A program made the translations under genes and the position numbers. A stretch of 64,000 bases of DNA, taken from contig JAEINT010000014.1 of assembly GCA_016342745.1 (NCBI GenBank), positions 102,920 through 166,919 of the forward strand, given 5' to 3'. Source of the DNA: Labilibaculum sp. (GTDB taxonomy: Bacteria; Bacteroidota; Bacteroidia; Bacteroidales; Marinifilaceae). The notes under the pieces are model-generated. The model did not search any database. It saw only the letters and a program-made list of their open reading frames with translations, and was not told where the DNA came from. This document shows, in pieces, positions 35,394 to 43,316 of the stretch. Within the stretch, counting starts at the first letter, position 1. Every line of letters starts with the position of its first letter.

Positions 35394-36854
35394 GTGAATA
35401 TTTGGATTGTTTTTGGTGTTGTCTTTGGATATTTTGGACTATTGATGCTTATATCATGGATCACTTCACGTAATAGTAATAATGAAACTTTTTTTACTGG
35501 AAACCGAAAATCTCCATGGTATTTGGTAGCATTTGGTATGATTGGTGCTTCATTATCGGGTGTTACATTTATTTCTGTACCTGGTGAGGTTGGCAATACT
35601 GCCTGGAGTTATTTTCAGTTTGTATTGGGAAATTTTGTTGGCTATTTTGTGGTAGCTCAAGTGTTGATACCACTTTATTATCGACTTAGATTGGTGTCGA
35701 TTTATTCCTATTTAAATCAACGATTCGGTATTGGCACTTATAAAATAGGATCGTTTTTCTTTTTAGTGTCCCAAACAATTGGTGCGTCTTTTCGTTTATT
35801 TTTGGTGGCTGGAGTTCTTCAGTTAGCTTTTTTTAACGCTTTTGGCATTCCTTTTTGGGTAACTGTATTTATTACTATTTTACTGATTTGGGCTTATACT
35901 TTTCGGGGTGGTATTAAAACCATTGTTTGGACAGATACATTGCAAACACTATTTATGCTAGGTGCTGTTATTATTACGATCATCGTAATTGTTAAGGATT
36001 TGGATCTTAGCACTCAGGGTATTGTTCAGGTAATTGGTGATAGTGAGTTTTCCAGTGTCTTTAATTGGGATTGGCGATCTCCTCAAAATTTCTTCAAACA
36101 ATTTTTTGCAGGTATTGCTGTAGTAATAGTAATGAATGGTTTGGATCAGAATATGATGCAAAAGAATTTAACTTGCAAAAATACCAAAGAAGCACAAAAA
36201 AATATTTATTGGTTTAGTTTATCTTTTGTATTGGCTAACCTGATGTTTTTGTGCTTAGGAGTTTTGTTATATGTTTTCGCAGAACAACATGGAATAACTC
36301 TTCCCCAAAAAACGGATGATTTGTATGCTTTTCTCGCATTAAATCATTTTGGATTAGTAACAGGAGTTGTTTTCTTATTGGGTATTACGGCGGCAGCCTA
36401 TTCTAGTGCAGATTCAGCATTGACTGCTTTAACAACTTCCTTTTGTGTCGATTTCTTGAAAGGAGAAGTAACGCAAAAAAAGAGGTTGGGAATTCATTTA
36501 ATGTTTTCAGCTATCATGTTTGTTGTGATTGTGGTGTTTAGCATGATAAATGACCAGAGTGTTGTTACTGCTGTGTTTAAAGTGGCAGGTTATACATATG
36601 GTCCTTTGTTGGGCTTGTTCGCTTTTGGCTTGGGAAGTTCACGAATTGTGAGAGATAAATGGGTTCCGTTAATTTGTGTATTATCACCAATTATAACTTA
36701 TATAATAAGTACTTATTCAGAGCAACTTTTATGGGGATATAGATTTGGGTTTGAATTGCTGATTGTAAATGGATTGATCACTTTTCTGGGTTTGGTTCTT
36801 ATTTCTGAACGAAAAAGGATGGTGATGTCTAATACCAAATCAACATCAAGATAA
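35394..36854 (+). CDS. Sodium:solute symporter (SSS family)
   Basis: 486 residues with a GTG start at 35394 (GTG AAT ATT TGG), about 13 membrane segments. SSS motifs include GMIGASLSGVTFISVPGEV, FRLFLVAGVLQLA and GITAAAYSSADSALTALTT (sodium-site region). Substrates of this family include sugars and sialic acid. The tight link to the DigH-like glycosidase, NamZ and AnmK suggests MurNAc, anhydro-MurNAc or GlcNAc. The substrate cannot be read from the sequence. Confidence 0.88.
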   Translation: MNIWIVFGVVFGYFGLLMLISWITSRNSNNETFFTGNRKSPWYLVAFGMIGASLSGVTFISVPGEVGNTAWSYFQFVLGNFVGYFVVAQVLIPLYYRLRLVSIYSYLNQRFGIGTYKIGSFFFLVSQTIGASFRLFLVAGVLQLAFFNAFGIPFWVTVFITILLIWAYTFRGGIKTIVWTDTLQTLFMLGAVIITIIVIVKDLDLSTQGIVQVIGDSEFSSVFNWDWRSPQNFFKQFFAGIAVVIVMNGLDQNMMQKNLTCKNTKEAQKNIYWFSLSFVLANLMFLCLGVLLYVFAEQHGITLPQKTDDLYAFLALNHFGLVTGVVFLLGITAAAYSSADSALTALTTSFCVDFLKGEVTQKKRLGIHLMFSAIMFVVIVVFSMINDQSVVTAVFKVAGYTYGPLLGLFAFGLGSSRIVRDKWVPLICVLSPIITYIISTYSEQLLWGYRFGFELLIVNGLITFLGLVLISERKRMVMSNTKSTSR

Positions 36855-36895
36855 ATCTAATAGAAAAAATATTTGGTTAATTAAGTGAGGAAGTA

Positions 36896-36932
36896 AAAAG
36901 GAGTTTGGTTTATTATAATCAAACTCTTTTTT
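36896..36932. terminator. Terminator between the symporter and anmK
   Basis: GAGTTTG (36901-36907) pairs with CAAACTC (36920-36926), with A and T runs on both flanks; it can serve both convergent genes. Confidence 0.75.
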
Positions 36933-36950
36933 AAATTGTATTGTAGCACT

Positions 36951-38057
36951 TTACTTACATTCATATATTGCACCGAGCAATGCATCCTGTGATGCTCCAG
37001 TAACAGAAGGTAAATTTCCATGTAGCTTATTTATTCGTTGCATAGCAAGCCAGGCGAATGCTATTGATTCAACAAGTTGTACCGAAACTCCAAGTTCATC
37101 TGTTGTTGATATTTTGACATTTGGCATGTGGTACTGGAGTCTTTCCAGTAGGTAATCATTATATGCTCCACCTCCACAGGTATAAATGGCATCAAGCTTA
37201 GGAGCTGATTTTATCGCAGAATTGGAAACTGTAATTGCAGTTAATTCAAGTAGAGTTGATTGGACATCAACATCCTGATAAGTTGGTAATCGTTTGAGGT
37301 GATTATTTAACCAGTTTAAGTTGAATAATTCTCTTCCGGTGCTTTTTGGGGCAGGTTTTTGAAAGTATTCTTCTTTTAGCATACTGTCTAATAACTTAGG
37401 AATAATTTTTCCGGATCTGGCCCAATTTCCTCCATTGTCAAACTTTTTATTTTGGATTTTGTAAATCCAGGAATCCATTAAACAATTCGCGGGACCGCTA
37501 TCAAATCCAATTGCGTTTTTTTCTTGATCTGCAGTAATTGTTAGGTTTGCAATTCCGCCCAAATTTAGAATTCCTCTTTTTTCTTCGTCCGAATTCAGAA
37601 AGGCTTGATGGAAAGCAGGTGCGAGAGGTGCACCATTACCTTCCAAAGCCATATCCATTCGTCTAAAATCGGTTACTGTGGTGATTTTTGTTTTTGCAGC
37701 AATTAAATTGCCATCACCCAGTTGCATTGTGAATGGATACTTTGATAATGGAGAATGAAAAACGGTCTGCCCGTGACAGCCAATGGCTTTTATTTGGGAA
37801 TGATGAACACCCGCTTTTTTAATTAAATTATTTGCCGTTTTGGCGTAGCATAGTGCTAGTTGATGATCAATTTCTCCCAGTGTAAGTAGATCGGTTTGGA
37901 ATGTTTTTATTAATTGATCTAATTTTTCTTTTAGCTCATTTGGGAAATCTTCCGAATGATTTTGGAGTACATTCACTTTTCCTTCACTGAAATCTACTAA
38001 AACAGCATCGATACCATCCATGCTTGTTCCTGACATTATACCAATGTATAAATTCAT
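36951..38057 (-). CDS. anmK: Anhydro-N-acetylmuramic acid kinase
   Basis: 368 residues, the usual AnmK length. Motifs: GIMSGTSMDGIDAVLVDF at the start, IGCHGQTVFHSP, NLGGIANLT, GFDSGPANCLMD and CGGGAYNDYLLERL. AnmK hydrolyses the 1,6-anhydro ring and phosphorylates to give MurNAc-6-P, the MurQ substrate. This links lytic-transglycosylase products to the murK-murQ route. It lies downstream of the AmiE-like gene on the same strand (83 bp). Confidence 0.97.
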   Translation of the reverse strand: MNLYIGIMSGTSMDGIDAVLVDFSEGKVNVLQNHSEDFPNELKEKLDQLIKTFQTDLLTLGEIDHQLALCYAKTANNLIKKAGVHHSQIKAIGCHGQTVFHSPLSKYPFTMQLGDGNLIAAKTKITTVTDFRRMDMALEGNGAPLAPAFHQAFLNSDEEKRGILNLGGIANLTITADQEKNAIGFDSGPANCLMDSWIYKIQNKKFDNGGNWARSGKIIPKLLDSMLKEEYFQKPAPKSTGRELFNLNWLNNHLKRLPTYQDVDVQSTLLELTAITVSNSAIKSAPKLDAIYTCGGGAYNDYLLERLQYHMPNVKISTTDELGVSVQLVESIAFAWLAMQRINKLHGNLPSVTGASQDALLGAIYECK

Positions 38058-38140
38058 CTGATTAAATATGAGTTTATAATGAAATACATAGTTGAGATAG
38101 CTCTATTAATTAGTTGGCTATATATAAATTACTGGAGATA

Positions 38141-40060
38141 TTAATTTTGCAGTTTATTAAGAGGTTTTTGTTTTTTATTAAAGACTTGAATCGCATCGTA
38201 AATTCCCTGATGGATAGAAGTTCTAATATTTTTTTCATAAATCTGACGACTTTTTCTTGTTGGATGAACTCTATTGGATAAGAAAATGTAAAGCAGATTA
38301 TTTTTAGGATCCATCCATGTGAACGTACCTGTAAATCCTGAATGTCCGAAACTTTCGGTACTGGCGGAATAGGCAGGGTAACACTTTTCCATAGATAAGG
38401 TATCATTTCCTAGTAAAGGTTTATCAAAACCTAAACCACGTCTATTGTCATTGTCTGGAAATTGAATTCTCGTAAATTCTTTCATTGTCTCTTCAGAGAT
38501 ATATCGTTTTCCTCCATACTCGCCCATTTGTAAATACATTTGCATCAGCTTTGCTAAATCATTTGCCGTTGCAAAAAGACCTGCATTTCCTGATATACCT
38601 CCCATCATTGCACAACCTTCATCATCTACATATCCATGCAACAGAGTATTGCGAAAATAATCATCATTCTCTGTTGGAATAATTCTAGAGGCAGGATAGT
38701 TATTGTGTGCGTTAAAATCAATCGTATACGCACCTAAAGGTCTGTAAAATTCCTGCTTAAGATAATTGGGATATTCTTTATGGGTTATATTCTTAATCAT
38801 TTCTGGAAAAATAAAATACGCCAGTCCTGAATAGCGATATTCTTTTTTATCCAATAGGTCCGATTTTTTAATGCTTTTATAGATTTTTTTTCTGTAATTT
38901 TTGTTCAGATACATATGGGGAGCGACTTCAACAGAATATTTTTTCGTCTTTGTATAGCTGAAAATGTGTTTTTTGAAGTTTTTTTGCTCATCAACTGTGC
39001 TACTCCAAAATGGAATCCATGGGGTTAGTTGAGCTTGATGAGCAAGAACATCCCGAAATAGGAGGCCAGCTTTATTAGATCTTTCAAAATCTTTCCAGTA
39101 AACAGATAATTTTTCATCTAAATCGATTTTGCCTTCATCTACAAATCGCATAAGTGCAGGAAGTGGTCCTGTTATTTTTGTAACCGATGCCAAATCGTAA
39201 ATATCATCGGAGAGTACGGGTTGCAATTTTGCGTAAGTGTGAAATCCAAAACATTTGTGATAAATCACTTTTCGGTCTTTAGCTATTAGTATTTGACAAC
39301 CTGGGAAAGCATTGTTATCAAGACCAAGTTGAGCAACAGAATCAATGGTTTCATTCAGTGTTTTGGAATCAATCCCTGCCATTTCAGGTACGGTATATTG
39401 AAATCGGATTGTTTCATTTGAGGTATTATCAGTTTCATTCTTGGATTCTTTATAAGTTGTCGGTCTACCTTCAGAACAATTAATGCCTCCAAAAATAATT
39501 TGAGCTGCTACCTTTTGAGTATCCTCTGTATTCGTATTTGAAAATAGGATGGTTGATGCACATTTGAAAATAGGGAGGGACTCAAGTTTTTCTAATGAAC
39601 CAAAAATGGAAAGAATAATATTTGGATAAACCTCTAGCTTAGAAATTAAATTTGAGAACTGTTGTAAGTTTTCAAATGAAATATCGTGAATACTTAATAT
39701 TAAAATATCGTTCTTCTGTAAATGGAGGTTGTTTAGTTGGTAGTTAGTTGATGTAGAGTCGCTTTTAATTGTGATGCAATTGATTCGAGAATATTTATTA
39801 AGTGTTTTTTGAAAGGAAGAAATTGTAGTTAGAGTGTCTATTGACAAAGAAATAATTTTGGTATTGCCTAATTCTTTAATAGGAATGAGTCTTTTTGTAT
39901 CTTTAATTATGTTGACGGACGAATTGATCTTTTGAATTCGGTTAATTATAGAATCTATATTTTCAGTATTAGATTTTACTTCGATAGAATCAATTGTTTG
40001 TGCTGTTGAATTTAGAATTGAATAGAATAGAATTAGGGAGAGGATTATTGCGTTTTTCAT
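38141..40060 (-). CDS. AmiE-like serine hydrolase (beta-lactamase fold) with GH3 C-terminal relic
   Basis: 639 residues with a signal peptide (to about residue 20). The C-terminal part (about 225-625) is a class C beta-lactamase/PBP4* domain: S292-V-T-K295 (SxxK), YSG (tyrosine motif) and HSGFTGTF. Residues about 55-200 resemble the C-terminal domain of GH3 NagZ enzymes (RLIPIKELGNTKIISLSID, AAQIIFGGINCSEGRP). NagZ proteins in Bacteroidota are often fused to this hydrolase, but here the GH3 catalytic barrel is missing. B. subtilis AmiE, of the same fold, is an amidase working with NamZ and NagZ. A periplasmic MurNAc-L-Ala amidase is a likely role. Confidence 0.78.
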   Translation of the reverse strand: MKNAIILSLILFYSILNSTAQTIDSIEVKSNTENIDSIINRIQKINSSVNIIKDTKRLIPIKELGNTKIISLSIDTLTTISSFQKTLNKYSRINCITIKSDSTSTNYQLNNLHLQKNDILILSIHDISFENLQQFSNLISKLEVYPNIILSIFGSLEKLESLPIFKCASTILFSNTNTEDTQKVAAQIIFGGINCSEGRPTTYKESKNETDNTSNETIRFQYTVPEMAGIDSKTLNETIDSVAQLGLDNNAFPGCQILIAKDRKVIYHKCFGFHTYAKLQPVLSDDIYDLASVTKITGPLPALMRFVDEGKIDLDEKLSVYWKDFERSNKAGLLFRDVLAHQAQLTPWIPFWSSTVDEQKNFKKHIFSYTKTKKYSVEVAPHMYLNKNYRKKIYKSIKKSDLLDKKEYRYSGLAYFIFPEMIKNITHKEYPNYLKQEFYRPLGAYTIDFNAHNNYPASRIIPTENDDYFRNTLLHGYVDDEGCAMMGGISGNAGLFATANDLAKLMQMYLQMGEYGGKRYISEETMKEFTRIQFPDNDNRRGLGFDKPLLGNDTLSMEKCYPAYSASTESFGHSGFTGTFTWMDPKNNLLYIFLSNRVHPTRKSRQIYEKNIRTSIHQGIYDAIQVFNKKQKPLNKLQN

Positions 40061-40215
40061 GATCTATTTTAAATAAAGAGGAGAAATTCAACGATATGTT
40101 TAATGAAGTTTACTCCTAAAATTAATATTTTATATGTATAAATTTTTACCGGAAATAGCACATCTATATTTGATGATATTCTTGATCTCAATTCATAAAC
40201 TTTGTATTTACTATA

Positions 40216-40249
40216 CAAATATAAAGTAATTACCAACATGTAATACATC
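40216..40249 (-). promoter_or_regulatory. -7 box and FadR-type operator of the AmiE-like gene
   Basis: TATATTTG (minus strand, 40223-40216) is a perfect -7 box. The operator core GTATTACATGTT (within 40232-40249) lies over the -33 region, identical over 12 bases to the site before the NlpC gene. Confidence 0.55.
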
Positions 40250-40880
40250 TTACATGGTGATTTTTTGTATTGAAACTTTTTACAAGGATTTTTTTCAGCA
40301 TTTAATTCAATTGTTTCTGATTTATAACATTACAAATAAGAATTATTTTGTCGGATTATTTTTCATGTTTAGAATATCGACAATGGACTTTATTCTGTTG
40401 ATAATTAGCTTTCAATGATGCCATTTATATTACTAGGTAAGAATTTTCATTAAATTGTGTAATGAAAAATTGTATGCGTGATTTAGTAATAGGGATATTG
40501 CAAGCTACGAGTGTTGTTACAGTGTATTTTGTGTATATTCTTTTTAAAGAAATACAGATTGTTAATATTTATTTAGTGAGTTTGCTTGAGAACTGAGAAC
40601 TAATTTGCTTGTTTATTACCTTATTCAATTGGATGAATTGGGAGAAATAGATCATTGCCTTTTTGTTGTTTATTCGGAGTGTGAAAATATTTTATAGATA
40701 AAGTAGTTGGAGGTTAGTAAATCAATTAGCCTTTGATATATGAATTGATCTATTGACCATTAAAGGAGTAGAGCTATTTTCTATTTAAGTGTCTATTATA
40801 TTATTGTTTATTATTGTGGAGTATATTTTTGATTTATAAAAATGGTGATGAAAGAATGTTTTGAAACATGTGACTAATTG
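40250..40880. other. Gene-free part of an 890-bp divergent gap
   Basis: No open frame of note, RNA gene or clear hairpin was seen here. The stretch is very AT-rich. A partial site AAACATGTGACTAAT (40864-40878) recalls the operator core but lacks its spacing. Confidence 0.5.
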
Positions 40881-40881
40881 T

Positions 40882-40936
40882 CTTGGAATTTAATTTTAGA
40901 ATTCTATATTTGTATAGATGTAACATGTAATACCAA
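40882..40936 (+). promoter_or_regulatory. Promoter with FadR-type operator before the NlpC-epimerase-SusCD operon
   Basis: CTTG (40882-40885), a 19-base spacer and TATATTTG (40905-40912) fit the Bacteroidota consensus. The operator TTGGTATTACATGTTACA (minus strand, 40919-40936) covers the expected start site. It has the FadR-type GTATTAC pattern. Confidence 0.7.
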
Positions 40937-40950
40937 TTCACCATTAAAAA

Positions 40951-42123
40951 ATGAAACACTTTCTTTTCGTAGTACTTTTTGTAATTGCTTGCTCTTGTAC
41001 TAATGAGAAGCAACTTTTATTGGAAGCAAATAATATTTCCCAGAATATTAAAGTCCAATTTGCACCAGATGGAAGAGAGGCTATTTATCATACGACTTTT
41101 TACTTCAATAACAATAAATTGATAGTTAAGGGTGAGACAACTGTACCCGAAGCTAAGCTTGTTCTGTTTACAGATTTAGATGAATTGAATTATAATTTGG
41201 TGGATAGTTTGGAGTTATTGCCAGAGAAAAGTTTGAAGGACAAAAATTGGGGTTTAGTAAATTTGAGTGTGGTTAACCTTAGAGCTCATTCCAGACATTC
41301 AGCAGAGCTTGTTACGCAGGCTATAATGGGAACTCCGGTGAAGGTTTTAAAAGAAGAGCATGGTTGGTATCAAATACAGACGCCAGATCGATACATTGCT
41401 TGGGTGGATAGGGCTGCAATTGCGTTAAAAAATGAAGAAGAAATAGAGGCTTGGAGAAATTCGAATAGGATAATTTCTATTCCTGATTTCAAGTTAGCGA
41501 AGGATATAAAGCAAAAAGAAATTGTTACCGATTTGGTCGCAGGTTCAATAATTGAAATTGAGAGAGAGAATCAGGATACTTATAATCTCATTCTGCCAGA
41601 TGGGAGGAAAATACAAATTGAAAAATCGAATTGTGAACTGTTTGCGGAATGGAAAGATAGAGAGATAAATGATGCTACTATTTTAACTAAAACTGCAAAG
41701 CAGTTTTTTGGAAGACCTTATTTGTGGGGAGGTACTTCGTCGAAAGGAGTCGATTGTAGTGGCTTTGTTAAGTCAGTTTACTTTATGAATGGTATTATAC
41801 TGGCACGTGATGCGTCATTGCAATTTCTTCATGGAGATACAATTTCCGTTGATCAAGGCTATTCAAAATTATTGGAAGGAGACTTGGTGTTTTTTGGGCG
41901 TGCTAAAACAACTGAAAAACCGATGAAAGTTACTCATGTTGGAATGTATGTGAGTAAAGGAGAATATATTCACTCTTCAGGTAGGGTTAGAATTAATAGT
42001 TTCGATCCTAAAACTGAGAATTTTAATAATTACAGATCGGTTACCTGGTTGGGTGGCCGGCGAGTATTAACTAGAGTCGGAGAACCTGGGATCATTAGAG
42101 TTTCAGAACATCCGTGGTATTAA
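40951..42123 (+). CDS. NlpC/P60 murein endopeptidase lipoprotein with SH3 domains
   Basis: 390 residues. Signal peptide with lipobox (VIACSC). SH3-like domains lie at about 95-220 (VVNLRAHSRHSAELVTQAIMG is split over the first strands). The NlpC/P60 domain (about 245-375) has GGTSSKGVDCSGFV with the nucleophile Cys, THVGMYV with the His and EYIHSSGRV. Enzymes of this design (YkfC, B. subtilis and Bacteroidota) split gamma-D-Glu-DAP bonds and free L-Ala-D-Glu. The next gene is an epimerase for that dipeptide, which fits well. First gene of the operon. Confidence 0.92.
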   Translation: MKHFLFVVLFVIACSCTNEKQLLLEANNISQNIKVQFAPDGREAIYHTTFYFNNNKLIVKGETTVPEAKLVLFTDLDELNYNLVDSLELLPEKSLKDKNWGLVNLSVVNLRAHSRHSAELVTQAIMGTPVKVLKEEHGWYQIQTPDRYIAWVDRAAIALKNEEEIEAWRNSNRIISIPDFKLAKDIKQKEIVTDLVAGSIIEIERENQDTYNLILPDGRKIQIEKSNCELFAEWKDREINDATILTKTAKQFFGRPYLWGGTSSKGVDCSGFVKSVYFMNGIILARDASLQFLHGDTISVDQGYSKLLEGDLVFFGRAKTTEKPMKVTHVGMYVSKGEYIHSSGRVRINSFDPKTENFNNYRSVTWLGGRRVLTRVGEPGIIRVSEHPWY

Positions 42124-42136
42124 GAGAACAAAAGAA

Positions 42137-43276
42137 ATGGCAATAGACAGAAGAAAATTTTTAGGAAATACAGGCTTGTTGGCTGGAGCGGCATTATTGC
42201 TTCCTACGATGAATTCTTGTGGGGGAATTGGAACTGGTAAATCAAGAAAATCAGGAAAAGGACTGACGCTTAGCTTTGAACCCTATGAATTGCAGTTAAA
42301 ACATGTATTTACGATTGCTTCTTTTTCTCGTACAACTACTCCGGTTATGCTAGTCAGAATTGAGTTGGATGGAGTTGTTGGTTATGGGGAAGCTTCTATG
42401 CCCCCTTATCTAGGTGAGTCTCACGAAACTGCAACTAAATTTTTAAGCAGTTTAAAATTGAATCAATTTTCCGATCCATTTCGCTTAAATGAAATTTTAA
42501 GCTATGTCGATTCTGTTGCTGAAGGTAACTGTGCAGCAAAGGCTTCTATCGACATTGCACTGCACGATTTAATTGGAAAATTATTAGAGAAACCCTGGTT
42601 CGAAATCTGGGGATACAATCAAGAAGATACGCCCGTAACTACTTTTACCATTGGAATGGATAAGCCAGATGTGGTGATAGAGAAAGTAAAAGAAGCTTTT
42701 CCTTATAAAATGTTAAAAGTGAAAATTGGTAAAGGTACCGATGAGGAGATGATTAATACAATTCGCAAAATTACAGATGTGCCTTTGTGTGTTGATGTTA
42801 ATCAAGGATGGAAGGACAAACATGAGGCATTAGATAAAATTCATTGGTTAAAAGAAAAAGGAGTTGTGTTTGTTGAACAACCAATGGATAAGCACAATTT
42901 GGATGATATGGCATGGTTGACACAGCATAGCCCTTTGCCAACAATCGCAGATGAAGCCATTCAACGTTTGGATGATGTAGCAAAATTGCATGGCGCATAT
43001 TCTGGTATCAATATTAAATTGATGAAGTGTACAGGAATGCGAGAAGCGCATAAAATGATGAATGTAGCCCGTTCATTGGATATGAAAGTGATGATTGGAT
43101 GCATGACGGAAACGTCTTGTGGTGTTAGTGCGGCAGCACAGCTGTCGCCTATGGTAGATTGGGCCGATTTGGATGGAAATTTATTAATATCAAATGATCC
43201 TTTTAAAGGTATTGAGATTCTCGATGGGAAAGTAATTTTGCCCAACCGTTCGGGAATTGGAGTGATGAAAATATAA
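42137..43276 (+). CDS. Tat-exported L-Ala-D/L-Glu-type dipeptide epimerase
   Basis: 379 residues of the enolase superfamily. Catalytic residues: KVKIGKG (KxK), CVDVNQGW (Asp ligand), VFVEQPM (Glu), TIADEAI (Asp) and the second lysine in GINIKLMKCTG. That is the muconate-lactonizing subgroup, dipeptide epimerase type. The N-terminus DRRKFLGNTGLLAGAALLLP is a twin-arginine signal followed by a possible lipobox (MNSC), so the enzyme should fold in the cytosol and work in the periplasm; YcjG and YkfB are cytosolic. It lies 14 bp behind the NlpC/P60 gene, whose product would supply L-Ala-D-Glu. Confidence 0.88.
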   Translation: MAIDRRKFLGNTGLLAGAALLLPTMNSCGGIGTGKSRKSGKGLTLSFEPYELQLKHVFTIASFSRTTTPVMLVRIELDGVVGYGEASMPPYLGESHETATKFLSSLKLNQFSDPFRLNEILSYVDSVAEGNCAAKASIDIALHDLIGKLLEKPWFEIWGYNQEDTPVTTFTIGMDKPDVVIEKVKEAFPYKMLKVKIGKGTDEEMINTIRKITDVPLCVDVNQGWKDKHEALDKIHWLKEKGVVFVEQPMDKHNLDDMAWLTQHSPLPTIADEAIQRLDDVAKLHGAYSGINIKLMKCTGMREAHKMMNVARSLDMKVMIGCMTETSCGVSAAAQLSPMVDWADLDGNLLISNDPFKGIEILDGKVILPNRSGIGVMKI

Positions 43277-43316
43277 GTAATTTTTAATTATTTCTTGCTA
43301 ATCTAAATTTAACACT

